Assembly (NCBI GenBank): GCA_014529385.2
Contig: CM043943.1
Location: 152,469,592 to 152,533,591 of the forward strand
Source of the DNA: Adiantum capillus-veneris
Lineage: Eukaryota > Streptophyta > Polypodiopsida > Polypodiales > Pteridaceae
Length of the DNA stretch: 64,000 nucleotides
Direction: 5' to 3'
Part shown: piece by piece, positions 22,390 through 34,774 of the stretch
Layout: every line of letters begins with the position of its first letter
Numbering within the stretch: the first letter of the stretch is position 1
Position numbers and translations under genes: made by a program
Notes under the pieces: model-generated
What the model was told of the DNA's origin: nothing
Seen by the model: only the letters and a program-made list of their open reading frames with translations
Database searches by the model: none

Positions 22390-25340
22390 TGCCCTTCCTC
22401 AGTTGAGATCTCCTTTTAGAGATGGAAGCTCTGTGGTAAAGCAATGCTGCCTGCTCCCGAAATGGAGCAGCCATAGCTAGAGAAAGCGAAAAGAATCGGG
22501 AAGCGCGCACGGCACACTTGAAGATGGATGGGTTGTTCAAGAGCGCGCGACTCGCGACTTCACTGCGTGTGCAAGTCAAACGAGAGCTCTTGGAAGTACG
22601 CGAGTGTTTTATGTCATCGTGCTCAGCCATGAAAACTTGCCGAGATCCGAGGCAAAGCCCAAAATCAAACATAGGGGTTCGTAATTTGCCTGGTAATGGT
22701 AATGTAGTTTTCTGAAATGAGGCCATCGGATTAAGCCACCTAGCTCAGTCCCAGCCCTTCATTAGGATATTAATCCAACGTTGCTCAATTGGCTGAATGA
22801 CCGCCTACGAGCTACGCATACATTAATTGTCCACTCCATAAAAAGCAAGCAGCATCTGCTTTTTTTATCACTATGTGTCATGAATGCTTTGGGTGTTTTC
22901 TGGTGAAAACCAAAGTTGTTTTCTATACCTATTGGGTCCAAGGAAGCTACGATCCAGTTTTACAAACATTGATTTTTCTCGTTCTTTGTACTTTTCGTTA
23001 CAAAAAGGGTTGTTTTCTAGTTCTATCGTGGCTAGTGAAGCCATGGTGTTACCATATACTGAGAGAGATTTCTCAAGCAAATAATAACTCGAGCGGAACT
23101 CTATATGGGGAGAAACTATTGCATGGTCTAAAATATGATAAATAACATGCTTGTGCAAATGAAATCACTTAAAACCCAAAAGCTAAATAGGTCCACCTTC
23201 CCCATCAACATCTCAAGATATGGAAGCCTCCTCTCTAGGCGTCTTTCTTGAGGAGGCCAATAGATGCACATAAGAGGTAATAAGAATGTCATTCATTTTG
23301 ATAGAATCACACACACAGCTTGAAGCCATGTGACATGTGCAAAGGTCACGTGATATGTGCAAAGGTGTTGTGCTACAACCAAGCATATATACTCCACAAA
23401 GCATGACAAGAAAGCAATGCTCCTTTCAAGCAGCCCTCAATTGGCATCCCCCTCAAGAGACAGTGCCAAATGTGAGGCTCACATGTGGTGATGCATGAAG
23501 AATTTTGTCAATCACATCCCCAACAAGGCCTGGAATATAGGTGTAGTTTGCTCTACAATCAGGAGGCAACTCAATGCTCGTATGCACCATAGCTAGCATA
23601 GAGGAATTAAATTGAAATAGTTTCCCTAACCACCACAAGCATTAGCATGATTGCCAACACTGTACAAGCACAAAAAGCATCCAAGAGGACATTGAATTCC
23701 ACCCTAGCATGCCCACACAAAGAGCCCATGTATACAAAAGCTTGTAAGGTTTTCCGCCACCCTGGCAAAGGGGTCCTCCATGTAAAATATTATCATCAAG
23801 CCATTTTTAAAAAGTTTCTATTTTTAGCAATTTTTTCACGTTTGGATGAAAAGATGGATGTAGGTCTCTTAAAAATAAAAAATTCTATTTTTTGTCATTT
23901 TGACTATTTTACCTAAAAATAATAAGTTTTGAATAGCTTGCACCTATCTGGAAGCGATCGTCTCCTCTTAATCAGTCCCGCATTGAGTTTCGATAAAAAT
24001 AGGCACATGTCCAAAAAACTATTAAATATAAATATATCAAGTGCATGTATCTGCTATGTCAACTTGTCACCCACAAAGCTCGTCTGCTAGTATGAATTTT
24101 TCAGAATTAAATTCTCATAAGCTAAGGTCGCTCAAGTCAATTAATTTTTTATCCTAATGCTAATAGAATTAATTCATAATTCAAGGGTATACATGTGTAT
24201 GTGTATGTACATGCAATGCATAGAAACACATGGCCATGTTATGCCCAGTCCTAAACCCATCTCTTTAGGAAAAGAAAGGCTCTAAACCATGGGACACATG
24301 AGGTGTGACCCCAAGATGGCATGAAAGGCAAAGGGAGTGGTTACTTGACACCGTTCTTGGCAAGCAAGGTTACCCTTAACACATATGCAGTTGGATTTAG
24401 AAGCAAGGGCACCTGGGAAGGAGAGGATAGGCTTGCTTGGGAAGAAGGGGGGCAGCTTAAGCAAGTGTTGGCGGATCACCGTGATCGGACGACATAGCGT
24501 AGCGTGAACTCAAACCAACATAATTTGTCAATCCGAGGGCGTACATGACCCAACTAGTGCATGAAAACTTCAAATGCAATGCCATAAGCATCAATGCACT
24601 GAGGAGAAAGGTGTCACACTCTTTGTATAAGGTAGATCTAGTGAATAGCGAGAAACTTGCATGCGGACTAACCAAGACTCCTAAAGGCCGTAGAGGACTC
24701 AAACGGACTCCAAATTTTATGAAACTTGATATCCTAGCTAATAAGACCAAGGGGAACCCAAAAATGTGACCAAAACTCAATTCTGAAAATTTGTCTAGGA
24801 TGAGCAACCGTGATCATTGCCTTTGCCCACCTACACCAAAAGTGACGAATGAGAGGTCCTAAGGATCCTCTCTAGTCCTAGCTACCACTAACCAAGCTTA
24901 GAAAGACATTTAAACCTCTAATTACCTCTAAAAATCAAGATTAGTACACGGGAGAACCTCGAGCTAAGACCACTCGATGCGTCGAACATTACACACTCAA
25001 ACACGTCACAAAAGATATGTACATGAAGCTAAGAGCATGTAGAAGCAACACCTGAAGTTTCATTGCAATGCCATAGGAGTTGTGAGATTGCAAGCGTAGG
25101 CCAAAATCGTTCATACTCTCTTTTGTTCACAGTAATTGATCTTTTTAATAATTACAACCTTTCGCTTATATACCTAGGGCTCTAAATTAGGTATTTGGGC
25201 TACAAAGAGGTAATTATTACAATAGTGGGTGCACCAGGCTCTCTAGCATCTTTTATCATTACATAGCTTTCTCAAGATTAAGAGTTACAAAGCCGGCTTT
25301 AGGCAAAAAAGTGAAAGAATAATTAATGTGCCTTTGTTAA
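22390..25340. other. 5' flank of the sulfotransferase gene and gene-free DNA
   Basis: The first few hundred bases upstream of 22389 probably hold the 5' untranslated region and promoter, but no convincing TATA box or element could be fixed. An open frame opposite exon 1 (22726 to 22256) has no motif and is likely chance. From 22870 to 25340 there are only short frames without recognisable content. Confidence 0.5.
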
Positions 25341-25392
25341 CCTGTTGGATTTGACATGTGTTGGTCAACTCTTTCAACACTGCCCCCTCCCG
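25341..25392 (-). promoter_or_regulatory. putative LTR start and polypurine tract of a minus-strand LTR element
   Basis: On the minus strand CACGGGAGGGGGCAG runs directly into TGTTGAAAGAGTTGACC, the layout of a polypurine tract followed by an LTR start. The LTR would extend to lower coordinates from about 25379. Its other end was not found. It is placed where the 3' end of element R would be expected. Confidence 0.45.
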
Positions 25393-25747
25393 TGTTCTTA
25401 TCGTCCTTGACAAGACTTCATTGTCGTTAGTTGGGGCTTTGCTTTGTTAGAAGGTACTGTCATTTGTCGGAGCTGATTCTTTGCTTCTTGTGATACTTTT
25501 GTAGAAGCTGGTTTTTTGGTTGTTTTGATCTTGATTTTGTACGCTTCATGTTGAATCTAGTCTGCTTTGTTGTTTTGTTATGAGATCTTTGCTGATATCT
25601 TTGAAAAATTGTTCTTGGTAACACATTTGTACTATCAGATTGGCCTTGCTTTTTCGGTTTTGAACATTAGGCAGCACGTTCTTTATTGTGTTGCTGATTC
25701 CACTTATAGAAGAAGTTTGTACAAGATGTTATTGATGCGCGTTTCTA

Positions 25748-26340
25748 GATTAGGGTTCAAAACGTGAATGACCAAAGGGAAAACCCCAGTGGAAAAAATT
25801 GCCTTTGGTGCACGCTCTTATTGGAGTTGAGCTGTTGGAAATTGAGTACTTGTTCATGCAAGGTGAGTGCCTTGGAGAAACAAAGGAAGAGTGCCAAATG
25901 CATGTCTCAATTATGGGACACTCTATATGCACATGAGAGATTTGTTCAAGAAAATCATGTTGTGTGAGAAATGGAGTTGATGGGTACTTCAAGGAAAGAA
26001 TGTAGCGTATGTGATATCCAATGACATCTCAATAGCTTCCACTTTTCCTAGAAGGGGTTTTGATGTAGAAGTTTCTCCACTCATTCCTCATTAAGCTCAG
26101 TTCATGAGTGTCTTTTGGACTTCTTTCTTCTCTTCTCCCGACTTAAATAGATATAGACTTCAACTCTTATGTTCACCTATACCAGCATGAGAGACACAAT
26201 GTAAATATGTTCAACTCTTCCAGCTTGAGCAATACCTATGATAGCTAAGACTCTTAGACCATAGAAAATATTACTTGAAGCTTTGGGACTAATGCCTTGC
26301 TCATTTAGTGGCTCAGTTGCCCGACTCTGACTTTTTATGC
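25748..26340 (-). repeat. LTR-like dispersed repeat, copy B
   Basis: Shares its beginning, several internal blocks (GAGTGCCAAATGCATGTCTCAAT / GAGTGTCTAATGCGTATGTCCAAT) and its end with copy A at 12365-13115. Identity is moderate, so both are old. The copy sits just downstream, in minus orientation, of the R element remnants and may be part of R. Confidence 0.6.
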
Positions 26341-26349
26341 CATTTTAAT

Positions 26350-28740
26350 GGCCACTTGTACTTACCTGTTTCAAGGCCAAAATCCCGTTGAGGTTGGTCT
26401 TTCTAGGATCAACTCCTAATTTTTTACACTTTTCTCTTGATTTGACTCCATATTTGATTTCTACTTTCCAAGAGCTTTTTGTAGACTGCCCACTTGCTAG
26501 GGTGTTTTTGTCATCTGGGTTGCTGGGTAAAATGCATGTAGTTGTGGCAACAAAAGTGGTTGGTGGCTTTTTTGGCTTCTTCTAGATCTATTGATACCAT
26601 CTTATTCGTGATGCTTTCCACATCCCATCTATGCTATGCGTGTCCAAATTTGGATCATTCAATCTCAAGTTATGACCATTTTTGTGTTTTGATGGGTCAC
26701 TTATGGTCAACTTCTGAATCTGCACTTTTTTCTTGATGTCTCTTCATTTTTGGAATCTACTCTTCAAGAGCTTTTTGTAGATTTCCCACATGCTAGGGTG
26801 AGTTTGGCATTTGAGCTCTCAGGTAGAATGCATGTAGTTAGGTGGCAGCAAAAGCGATTGGTGGCTTTTTTGCCAGTTTGACCTGGGAGTGGTACCTATA
26901 ATCTATTGCTTCCCCTTGATGAGTACATCACTCCTAGGCTATGCATCAACACTTTAATTCTTGTCTTGGATTTCCTTTGTAATTGTTAATGTCCACAAAA
27001 AGGCATTCGTTAGAGTTATAGCCATCTAGGGTTTTCTGATCAACTTGAAACTACTCTGGTAGGTCTATGTGGTCTATCATGAGCTTTTTGTGGAAAATTT
27101 GAGTCGTAGACCTAAGATTAATATGTTTGTGACTTGTTTGGTAAAAAACGTGCAAAAATACGTATTTTAACCTATCTTGAAATCCGGCCAACTTCTTGCT
27201 TAACTTTCTATCAAACTAGGTCCTAGTAAGTGTGTTTGAGCGTTTAGATGTGAAAATTCCTGACTTTGCATTGCTTTTTTGAAATTTTGGGATCAATTTT
27301 TGCCTTTTAGACTGAAATGGACTAGATTTTTCCCTATGTTAACATTTTTTTATCCTAATTTGTCATGGTTGGTAGCTCCTCTCTTTATATCATGCTTGGT
27401 CCATTTGGATCCTTGAATCTTCATTTTTTGCTCAAAAACTGTCTCGTCCCTGTTGGGTCTTTCATGGTATGCTTGAGAAGGAAAAGGATTAACTCGAAGT
27501 GGTAACAAATGCTGTTGTCAATTGTGTCAGTTTTTGGTTTTGGTCGTATATCTTGTATATTCAGCTCATGCTCTTTCCATCTAGGCGATCTTGATGAATT
27601 TCAAGCTCAAAATCTTCAAATCTAGGCCAAAAAGTGTCAGCTCCTATAAGATAACTTGGGTTGCAAGGGTGGTTTTTTACTATAGACACGTTTTACCAAA
27701 TTTGTAACTATAGTTGGGCTCCTTTGTGAATTTCTGATCAGTAGAGTACCCACATGTCATACTTTTGTCCATCGTATTGACCTCTATGCTTGAAAAGACA
27801 AAAGGCTGTAGGTGTGACACCAATTGCGGTTGCTGCCAACTGTGGCCAAATTGGGTCAAATGGTATGGTTGGGTTCCTCTTAATAAGTAGAGTCCAATTA
27901 TACTTTCAATGACTTATTTCATCAGGGATTTGGACATTATACACGATTTTTTCTTTTGTGAAACAAGCCTTCAACTAGTTATGGTTCGATGATGGTTCAC
28001 CGCTCATCTTCAAATCTTCCCTGTAGCTTCATATGGACATGTTTGAGTTATCCATGAGGAAATTCATGCATTTCACACTCCTTTTTAGGTGTTCACAGCA
28101 GTTTTGGTGAAAAATGTTGCGATTTTGTATATTTTAACGTGAAATCTGTGATGCTTTTTTGCATGGTTTCTTTTTAGGATAGCTTCATCTCATTGCCATT
28201 GAGCTATAGGACTCAAAATTCTTGGAAAAAACCATTCTTTCTTTAGCTATTTCAACCTGTTTTTAGCTGGTACTCTGACTTCACTGTTTTTGCTCCTGTG
28301 ACCTATTTTCTCATCCATTTTGACTTTGGGTGGTACCTGTGGGTTGCTCTAGGCTAGGGGAAGGTAACCATATCATTATTTCTCAGTTCTATGGGGTTGG
28401 CATTAATTGTAGTTGCTGCCATCTTGAGAATTTTTGGGAACTTTTTACATGGTCGGATTCCCCTTGCGTTGCTGGTCCTTTTAAACCTATGCATGCCTGA
28501 CTTGGAGCTCTGGATCCTTGTAGATTTGAGATTTTTAGTCTAGAACCTGTGGGACCTGTTTGCATGATTGGGTGAGTTATGGGTGGTTATTTTCACCTTG
28601 GGTGGTACCTGGGGACTCCTCTCATCATGGTGAACATGTAGGTACCTTCAGATCTTCATTCGGTGATGGGTGGCACCAACCGCGGTTTTTGCCACTTGTG
28701 GAGAGGTTGACATGCCCACTGCTGCTCTTGATGGTTGAAT
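26350..28740 (-). repeat. degenerate repeated region downstream of element R
   Basis: No gene. A block at about 26460-26580 (TGCTAGGGTG, then AGAATGCATGTAGTT, then TTGGTGGCTTTTTTG) recurs at about 26760-26880. Phrases such as TGGGTGGTACCTG recur at 28330 and 28600 and resemble GGGGTACC and GCCTATGCA phrases at 53340-53940. It looks like an untranslated, internally repetitive part of a gypsy element, comparable with the repeat-bearing leader and intergenic region of G. Confidence 0.45.
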
Positions 28741-28949
28741 GAATGACTCTCCTCTTCCGTACTTACATCTTTGTCATCTCCTTTTTGTTGTGTCTTTTCT
28801 TGCTCCTAGATTTTTAGCTTCTCAAGCTCTTGAAGTCCTTGTAGACTTCATACTCTTAGATTGTTGCTAAGCGATCAGTTTGTCGTATCTACGAAAGAGT
28901 CGTAAGCCTTATGTAGTATGCAATGGTGGAGTGAACGACTTGGTCTCTT

Positions 28950-31900
28950 CTAGCTGTACTGTAATTGTAGCAGAAGTTGAAAGAATTCAAGCTTCGCAGC
29001 AGTGACATTAGTTTTATAGGTTTGCTTTGGGGCCCACTTCTTTGTGAACACTGGTTGTTTCACTGATGATTCTTTTTTAAGACTTGTCTCTCCTTCATCT
29101 ATGTTTGAAGAGACTTCTTTAGGATCCACCTTGTCTTCGTGTAAATCGGCATTGGTTTTTTCTTCAACACTTGTACGCTTGGTTGTGAACAGGATTCAGA
29201 CTTTAGGAGATGATACTTTAACCATTTTGGAATCCAAATGGTCGTTCTTGCAGACTTCAAATTTTTTTCTTTTGGTGTTGGATCTTGTGATTTCTCATCA
29301 GAGATCTTCATCTTCTTGATCCATACCTACTTTTGGCCAAGCTAGCTCTTTGGTATCCAGATTTGTCAAGCCTTTTGGATTTGACTTGTTGTTCTTTGCT
29401 TTTGGCCTTCCATGGTTGTTATGGAAGCTGGTAGTGATGGTGATGACCTGAGTTCTTGATAGGGGATATCGTACGAATCACCACTGTTGCTACTATCCTC
29501 ATCAAGGTTGAATTTGAAAGGTGATGACACAAGTCGTTGATAAGGGAAACCATAAGATACCCCGTTGTCCCTTTCTGTCGAGTTGTTATCATCATCAAGG
29601 TTGATATCCGACGCTTTCCCTTTGTGGTTTGGCTGGTTATGGAAAGTTACTATTTGTTTGCTCTTGGATTGTTGTTTTTGGAGGGATTTTTCTAGCCAAT
29701 TGATTAGAGTGTTGTTATCTTGTTGCCATGGCCTTCTTCTTGACTGAGTCTTTTCTTCCTGTATAGGATCCACGTATGAGGATGCTTGTTGCGGTTGCAT
29801 CACCACCAGGAACTTTGGACTCCACTTCTGATGCATTTTATTCTCATAGCGGTGATATTGGTTCTTGGGTCTTTAATCTGAACAATCATAAATCCGTGCA
29901 TTTAGTTAAGGTTTTGTTCATGTCACCTGTTGGGTTGTCTAGATTTTTGTTGTTTGCATCCTCTTGAAGCTCCAAGTGTTCTGCAAAGTCATAGAACTTG
30001 TCTTCTTGTCTTCTGATATGTGACATTCCTTTGTCTTCTCTTCATATTGGTAACTTGTTGATGCTTGGTTCTCTTCGTTTTCCTGGATCACACTCACTTG
30101 CAAAGTAACGAACGACATCAAAGCCATCTTTATCACAAAACTTTGTTGTGAGACCATCAACCACAGTGCACACATCCAGAGTAGCCAAGATGTGTTCCCA
30201 TCCTAGAGGCTCTGACTCTTCTTTAGGAAATGGTTTTGGGATATATTTCTTATCTTCGATTTCCCTCTCTAGGATACATTTTTCTTGCTTTAAGCTTTCG
30301 CATTGCGAAGCTCCACACATCCACAGTTCTTTAGGCTTACTCAACCATGCTGGAAGTTTTGGTCCTGCTATCGTAATGAAATTAAATTCTTCCACTGGAG
30401 TACTCGTTACATCTATGTAGCTATGATCTTTGAGATTGATTCTTGTAGTAGTCTCGATATGCTGGAGATAGATGTAATCATGACCCAATCTTGGATCATT
30501 TTCAAATGTCTCATGGAATGGTCTTCCCAGGATGATGTCATAATTATTCTTCTTGCCAAAATGGAGAATGGTAAACATATGCTCATACTCAATGTCGCAG
30601 GAAGTGACGACTACCTTTTCTAGGAGCCCTAGGGGTTTCTCCATATATCCATTAGCTAGCTGCAATTTCATTCGCGTGGCACTCAAGGCAGGGTTTACCC
30701 ATTTTTTCAAATCTCCTTGGTAGTGATGGCAACTCCAACTCCACTACCTAAAATTGCCATGGTGGTGACACTTTGGAACTCCACAGGGATGGTTGTGTTG
30801 CCATCTTCACCTTCACAATACTCACCTACCTTGTTTAATGGAATTGGCCTAGTGTTTAGCTGAGGCATTTCAATCTCTTTGATCCCTTCTTGTATCTGAG
30901 TTGTTGGGTTTTTCACACCAAATTTCTCTAGACATTTACCCACATTAGTCCACATGTTTGGTCCTATTATGAGCAACTTGGCTAATGATATCGTACATGT
31001 CCTAGGTTTTGACAAAATGTATATCATTCATTTAGAGTCAATGACCTTTTGGGAGAAGAGTCTCTGTGATGGGATTGCAACAACATCTCACTTGGCCTCG
31101 TACTCTCCCGTGTAGGACGGTAGTGTTCTTAGCAAATGATGTTGATTGTCCATAGACTGTACAAATCCTTGGTCTCTCCAAAATGATGGCACTTCTAAAT
31201 TTATTTGAGATCCAGCCTCAAATTCCTCTATTGGTGGAAGAAACACTCCTTTTCCATACCAGTTTGGTTTATTCACTGGCTTCATTGGCCTCTCTGACTT
31301 GTTTCCACAATTCATCAAGACCATCTATTTCTCTACAACCCTTTGGTATGTCTAAGTGAAATCCCTCGAAAGATGTATTCAACACTATCCTTAGTTCTTT
31401 TGTTGGATCCTTGAGCATTGTTCCATTCTCGTGATTGGGATCTGGCTCTATTGGTTCCTAGTCTGGTGGAATTACTGGTGTATGTGGGACAAGTATCACA
31501 TCCTCAGGTTTTTCAATTGGTGGTTCCGGCAAAGCTTGGGCTATTTGAATCATTTTTCGTCTCATTTCCAGCCTTTTCTTTTCTAGTTCAGCATATGGAT
31601 AAGTCATCCATCTCTATTCTAGGGTTTGGTTGTTTTTGAGCCGTGTGTCATAGGCTTTTAGGAGGGTGTCTAAGGGTCTGTTGACTTTTTCTACCAAGAC
31701 TGATCCTCCTGAACTAGCACTCTTGGCTTACTTTCCGTGGATGGTTCTTCTAGAGGTTGAGATGTCTGCATAAGAGGAGGTGCAACCCTTTCCCTCATGT
31801 TGTCTTATCTTCTCTTTAGCTTGGGTAAGCTCCTCAGTTAGGGATTTCTGCTCTCGTTCCCCACATGCTTTCATCCTAGCCTTCCTAGCTTTCCAACTAC

Positions 31901-32411
31901 TCCATTTGCTCTTGATTTTTTGACTAGGTGCATCGGTCTTTGGTTCATCATCCGTCTCTGGACTCGCATCAAGTTCTGTTTTCTCTGTCTTTAGATTCTC
32001 AATAGCTTCCTTTTGAGCTTGCACTCTCGTAACTACTTGGATCGGTACGACGTTTTTGTTTTTTGAGCTACTGAGTAGCTGAACGATCCTTGAGACATTA
32101 ATAGTGATCTTTCTGACTCAATTTGGGCTTTTCTGAACAGTCAGGGGTCAAGTAAATGATGCCACACTCAAGACAATATGCATTTACTTGTGTGATCTTT
32201 GTCTGGGGACATTGTTTGACCAATTGGTTGTCACATATTTTGTGACAATGTGTCTCTGGTTGAGGGACTTCTTCTTGCTTTTTCTCTTGGCTATAAGCAG
32301 GCTCTAACCTAGCTAAGGTACTATTTGCAATGAATCGTAATGTCCTTTTCTCCATCTCATACCTTCTTTCTTCAAGTCAAAAGGTAGGAGGTGGAGGTTG
32401 TACCGGCCTCA
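28950..32411 (-). pseudogene. element R, part 2: gag C-terminus, protease relic and WxPK region of a gypsy relative
   Basis: Minus-strand pieces align in order with G. At 32355-32098 is a decayed double zinc knuckle (first His replaced by Q, second by Y). At 32024-31728 is the basic KSKWSSWKARKARMK block. At 31324-31088 is GSQINLEVPSFW. At 31027-30707 is a retropepsin region whose active site reads AILGSGVG instead of AILDSGAG, so the catalytic Asp is gone. At 30710-30042 is the protease C-terminus (YDIILGRPF) and linker (AWLSKPKELWMCGASQC). At 29836-29366 an acidic linker follows, and at 29311-28990 WIPK-type repeats. No RT, RNase H or integrase is found between the linker and the WIPK repeats. 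R is therefore probably a non-autonomous derivative. Confidence 0.85.
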
Positions 32412-32416
32412 CCACT
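32412..32416. repeat. target-site duplication CCACT, left copy (element G)
   Basis: CCACT precedes the LTR start TGTTGAG at 32417 and is repeated exactly at 51560-51564. Confidence 0.95.
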
Positions 32417-33352
32417 TGTTGAGCCAGCAGAGGATCACACCCACATTTTTGCTCACACTCATCACTTTTGTAACCATTGATTGTAATAAATGTCTTTCCG
32501 ACATTGATTTTGAATTGAGTCATTCATTAAGTAACGGGACTCAATTGAGTTTCCAGCTTGTAATCCCGAAGTAATTTCACTTGCTGATGTAATTAGTTAG
32601 AGATGTTCTCACCTCCAAGGCTGAGGTATATAAGCCAAAGTTTTGTAACCTAAGGGGATTCAGATTATTAATCAAAGTGGGTTTTTGAGCGTCGTGACTG
32701 TGTCTGAGAGAGAGAGAGAGAGAGAGTCTTATCTTCTTGCTACACGAGCTACGGAGCCGCCATTGGAGAAGCGACACCGCCATTGTGTTAGCAACGGCGA
32801 GAGCTACGCACAGATACCAAGAGTGCGCGCTATCGGCTTCTATGTGTGGTAAGCTCCTACGAGCTTCGGTGTGAGTTTTCTTCCAACTCGTGTGTCGGAA
32901 TTGAGCGTGCAGCATATCTATAGAACCACAACGAGTAGAGCTACACATTAGTACCATCGGGGTCGAGTTTCGATCACCTGTAATTTTCGACCTGTCTTCA
33001 TACGCGTTTACCGCACGGAGTGTTTATAGGTTGATTTTGCAGTTCAAGTCTTTAGGGTGTTGTTCTTACCTAGTGCATAAACTTCCCCTTGAGTTTGAGA
33101 TCGATTCAATGATTCTAGATCCTGTTTCGTATAGCATTCGTTCGTAGTACGGATTTCAGTCACTTGCGTATTTTAGAACTTAGATTTGATTTCCTTAGTA
33201 GCGATTGTCATCAGAAGGTCGAGTAGGTGATTTGACACCCACCTAGTTGTTTCCATGCGCCTGCGGGTCAAGCTCCGTCCTCGTCTGACAAATTCTGTTG
33301 TTGGTTGAGTTCTCGCTATTTAGCTTCCGCTAGCGGCGTAACCGCCTTAACA
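32417..33352 (+). repeat. 5' LTR of G
   Basis: 936 bp, TGTTGAGCC...CCGCCTTAACA. A TATATAAG box is at 32627-32634. The transcribed part contains a GA microsatellite of ten units at 32706-32726. Confidence 0.95.
32627..32634 (+). promoter_or_regulatory. TATA box in the 5' LTR of G
   Basis: TATATAAG at 32627-32634, about 210 bp into the LTR, with an identical box at 50738-50745 in the 3' LTR. Confidence 0.7.
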
Positions 33353-33354
33353 TT

Positions 33355-33372
33355 TGGCGCCGCTGCCGGGGA
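33355..33372 (+). promoter_or_regulatory. primer-binding site of G (tRNA-Asp type)
   Basis: TGGCGCCGCTGCCGGGGA begins three bases after the LTR start of the interior. It is complementary, with one mismatch, to the 3' end of plant tRNA-Asp as I recall it (CCCCGGCAACGGCGCCA). Confidence 0.85.
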
Positions 33373-34774
33373 CGAGAGCCCTAAGTAGGTGACCTTAGAC
33401 TAATCCTACGAGGTGAGTCGTATAAACTACTTTGTATACTTTAGTTAGAAAAGATCTAGGAGTGGTGGACTCCGAAGATCTCGAGAGATTCTAGGAAGTG
33501 GGGTATTCCTGGGTCTTCTGTGTTGACAGTATTTTTAGTTTAGCTTAGATTTGTTTGTTGTTTTGTTGGTGTTGAGTAGTTGTTGATAGAAGAAGAATTT
33601 GCTAGTCCGTGAGTGACAGTGGATATCTTTAAAGTCACAATTACCAAACCCATTTTATGATTAGGAATAGCTTAGGTAGGACTTCATTTGATCCTGATCT
33701 AGAGCTAATAATCATTGGAGTATTTGCTTGATATGGTTGATTGCATGTTAGATCACTAAACCGTCGAGTTAGTAGTGAAATTTGCAATAAACAAAAGTCA
33801 GAGAAATTTTCTGTGTATCTGGGAGTTGCTGAGCACTTGAGAAAGCTTTAGGAAGGATTCTGTGCCAAAAAATAGGAAATCTGCAACTTTAGATATCATA
33901 CGCGTATGATGTCTAAATGACCAAACAGAGACCAAAACAGAAATTTTGACTTTACCAGAGTGTTCAAAAGGGGAGTTATACCCTAATTTCAACTTAAAAC
34001 AAGAACATCAACACTCAAAGAAACCCAAAAAGACAAGTCGGAGCCCAAGAAACGCAAAGAATAGGAAATTTTGGATGCAGATCTTGTTTTTACATTCAAA
34101 CCTGACAAAAACACTTGAAACTCAATTATAAACATTGGAGAGGGCTTAAAACCAAAAAATAGTCAAAATCTGGGACAAAAGACATCATACGCGTATAATG
34201 CCTTTTGGCACATCCACTGCTTATTTTTGATATCTGACCTGACAAGATTGTTACAAGCACTGTAGGAAGCATAAATATCAAGTTTTGACCCAAATTGATG
34301 AAAAAGACATCATACGCGTATGATGTCTTTGACCTAATTTTGGACATATTTTGATACTTTGCCAACACAGATCCATTGTAATAGCTGTCTAGAGGTTATA
34401 TTTCAAGTTTCATCCCATTTGGATCACAATTGACCTAAAACAAGTCAAAAGTGGAAAATTGCCAAGAAAAGCCTAAATTAGCCATAACTTGCTCAAACAG
34501 AGTTCAAACTGAATTTTGTGAGTGGACAGAGCATAAGGGGGCTACTGAGAATGAGCATAACCAAAATAGTCTAAATCTGTGAAAAAAGACATCATACGCG
34601 TATAATGTCTTTTTCAGCATAACTGCAACAAAATTCTCACTTGATGAAACAGAAGTTGTCCAACTGACAAGATTAAACAATTGACCAAGTATCAATCAGT
34701 TTGGATCAATTCTGACCACAAAAACTTGGGAACACAAATTGCCGAGACGGAGAAGTTAAAGTCCTTTAGGGGAA
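33373..34774 (+). other. untranslated leader of G
   Basis: A 1.4-kb leader without a convincing ORF between the primer site and the gag start. It contains four palindromes of the AGACATCATACG type (listed separately). Its text (for example GCCAAGA...GCCATAACTTG..CAAAC..AGTTCAAACT) resembles the intergenic region before the extra ORF. Confidence 0.75.
33891..34610 (+). promoter_or_regulatory. palindrome cluster 1 in the leader of G (four copies)
   Basis: A 24-bp palindrome made of AGACATCATACG and its reverse complement lies at 33891-33914 (one arm AGATATC), 34180-34203 (right arm with two changes), 34305-34328 (perfect) and 34587-34610 (one change). Start-to-start distances are 289, 125 and 282 bp. 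The core contains ACGCGT. The palindrome could be a paired protein-binding site or an RNA hairpin in the genomic transcript; neither is established. Confidence 0.9.

Noticed and set aside
22256-22726. A 156-residue minus-strand ORF overlapping exon 1 of the sulfotransferase
   Set aside because: It is in a different frame from the sulfotransferase and shows no motif; the overlapping short exon 1 explains the region better.
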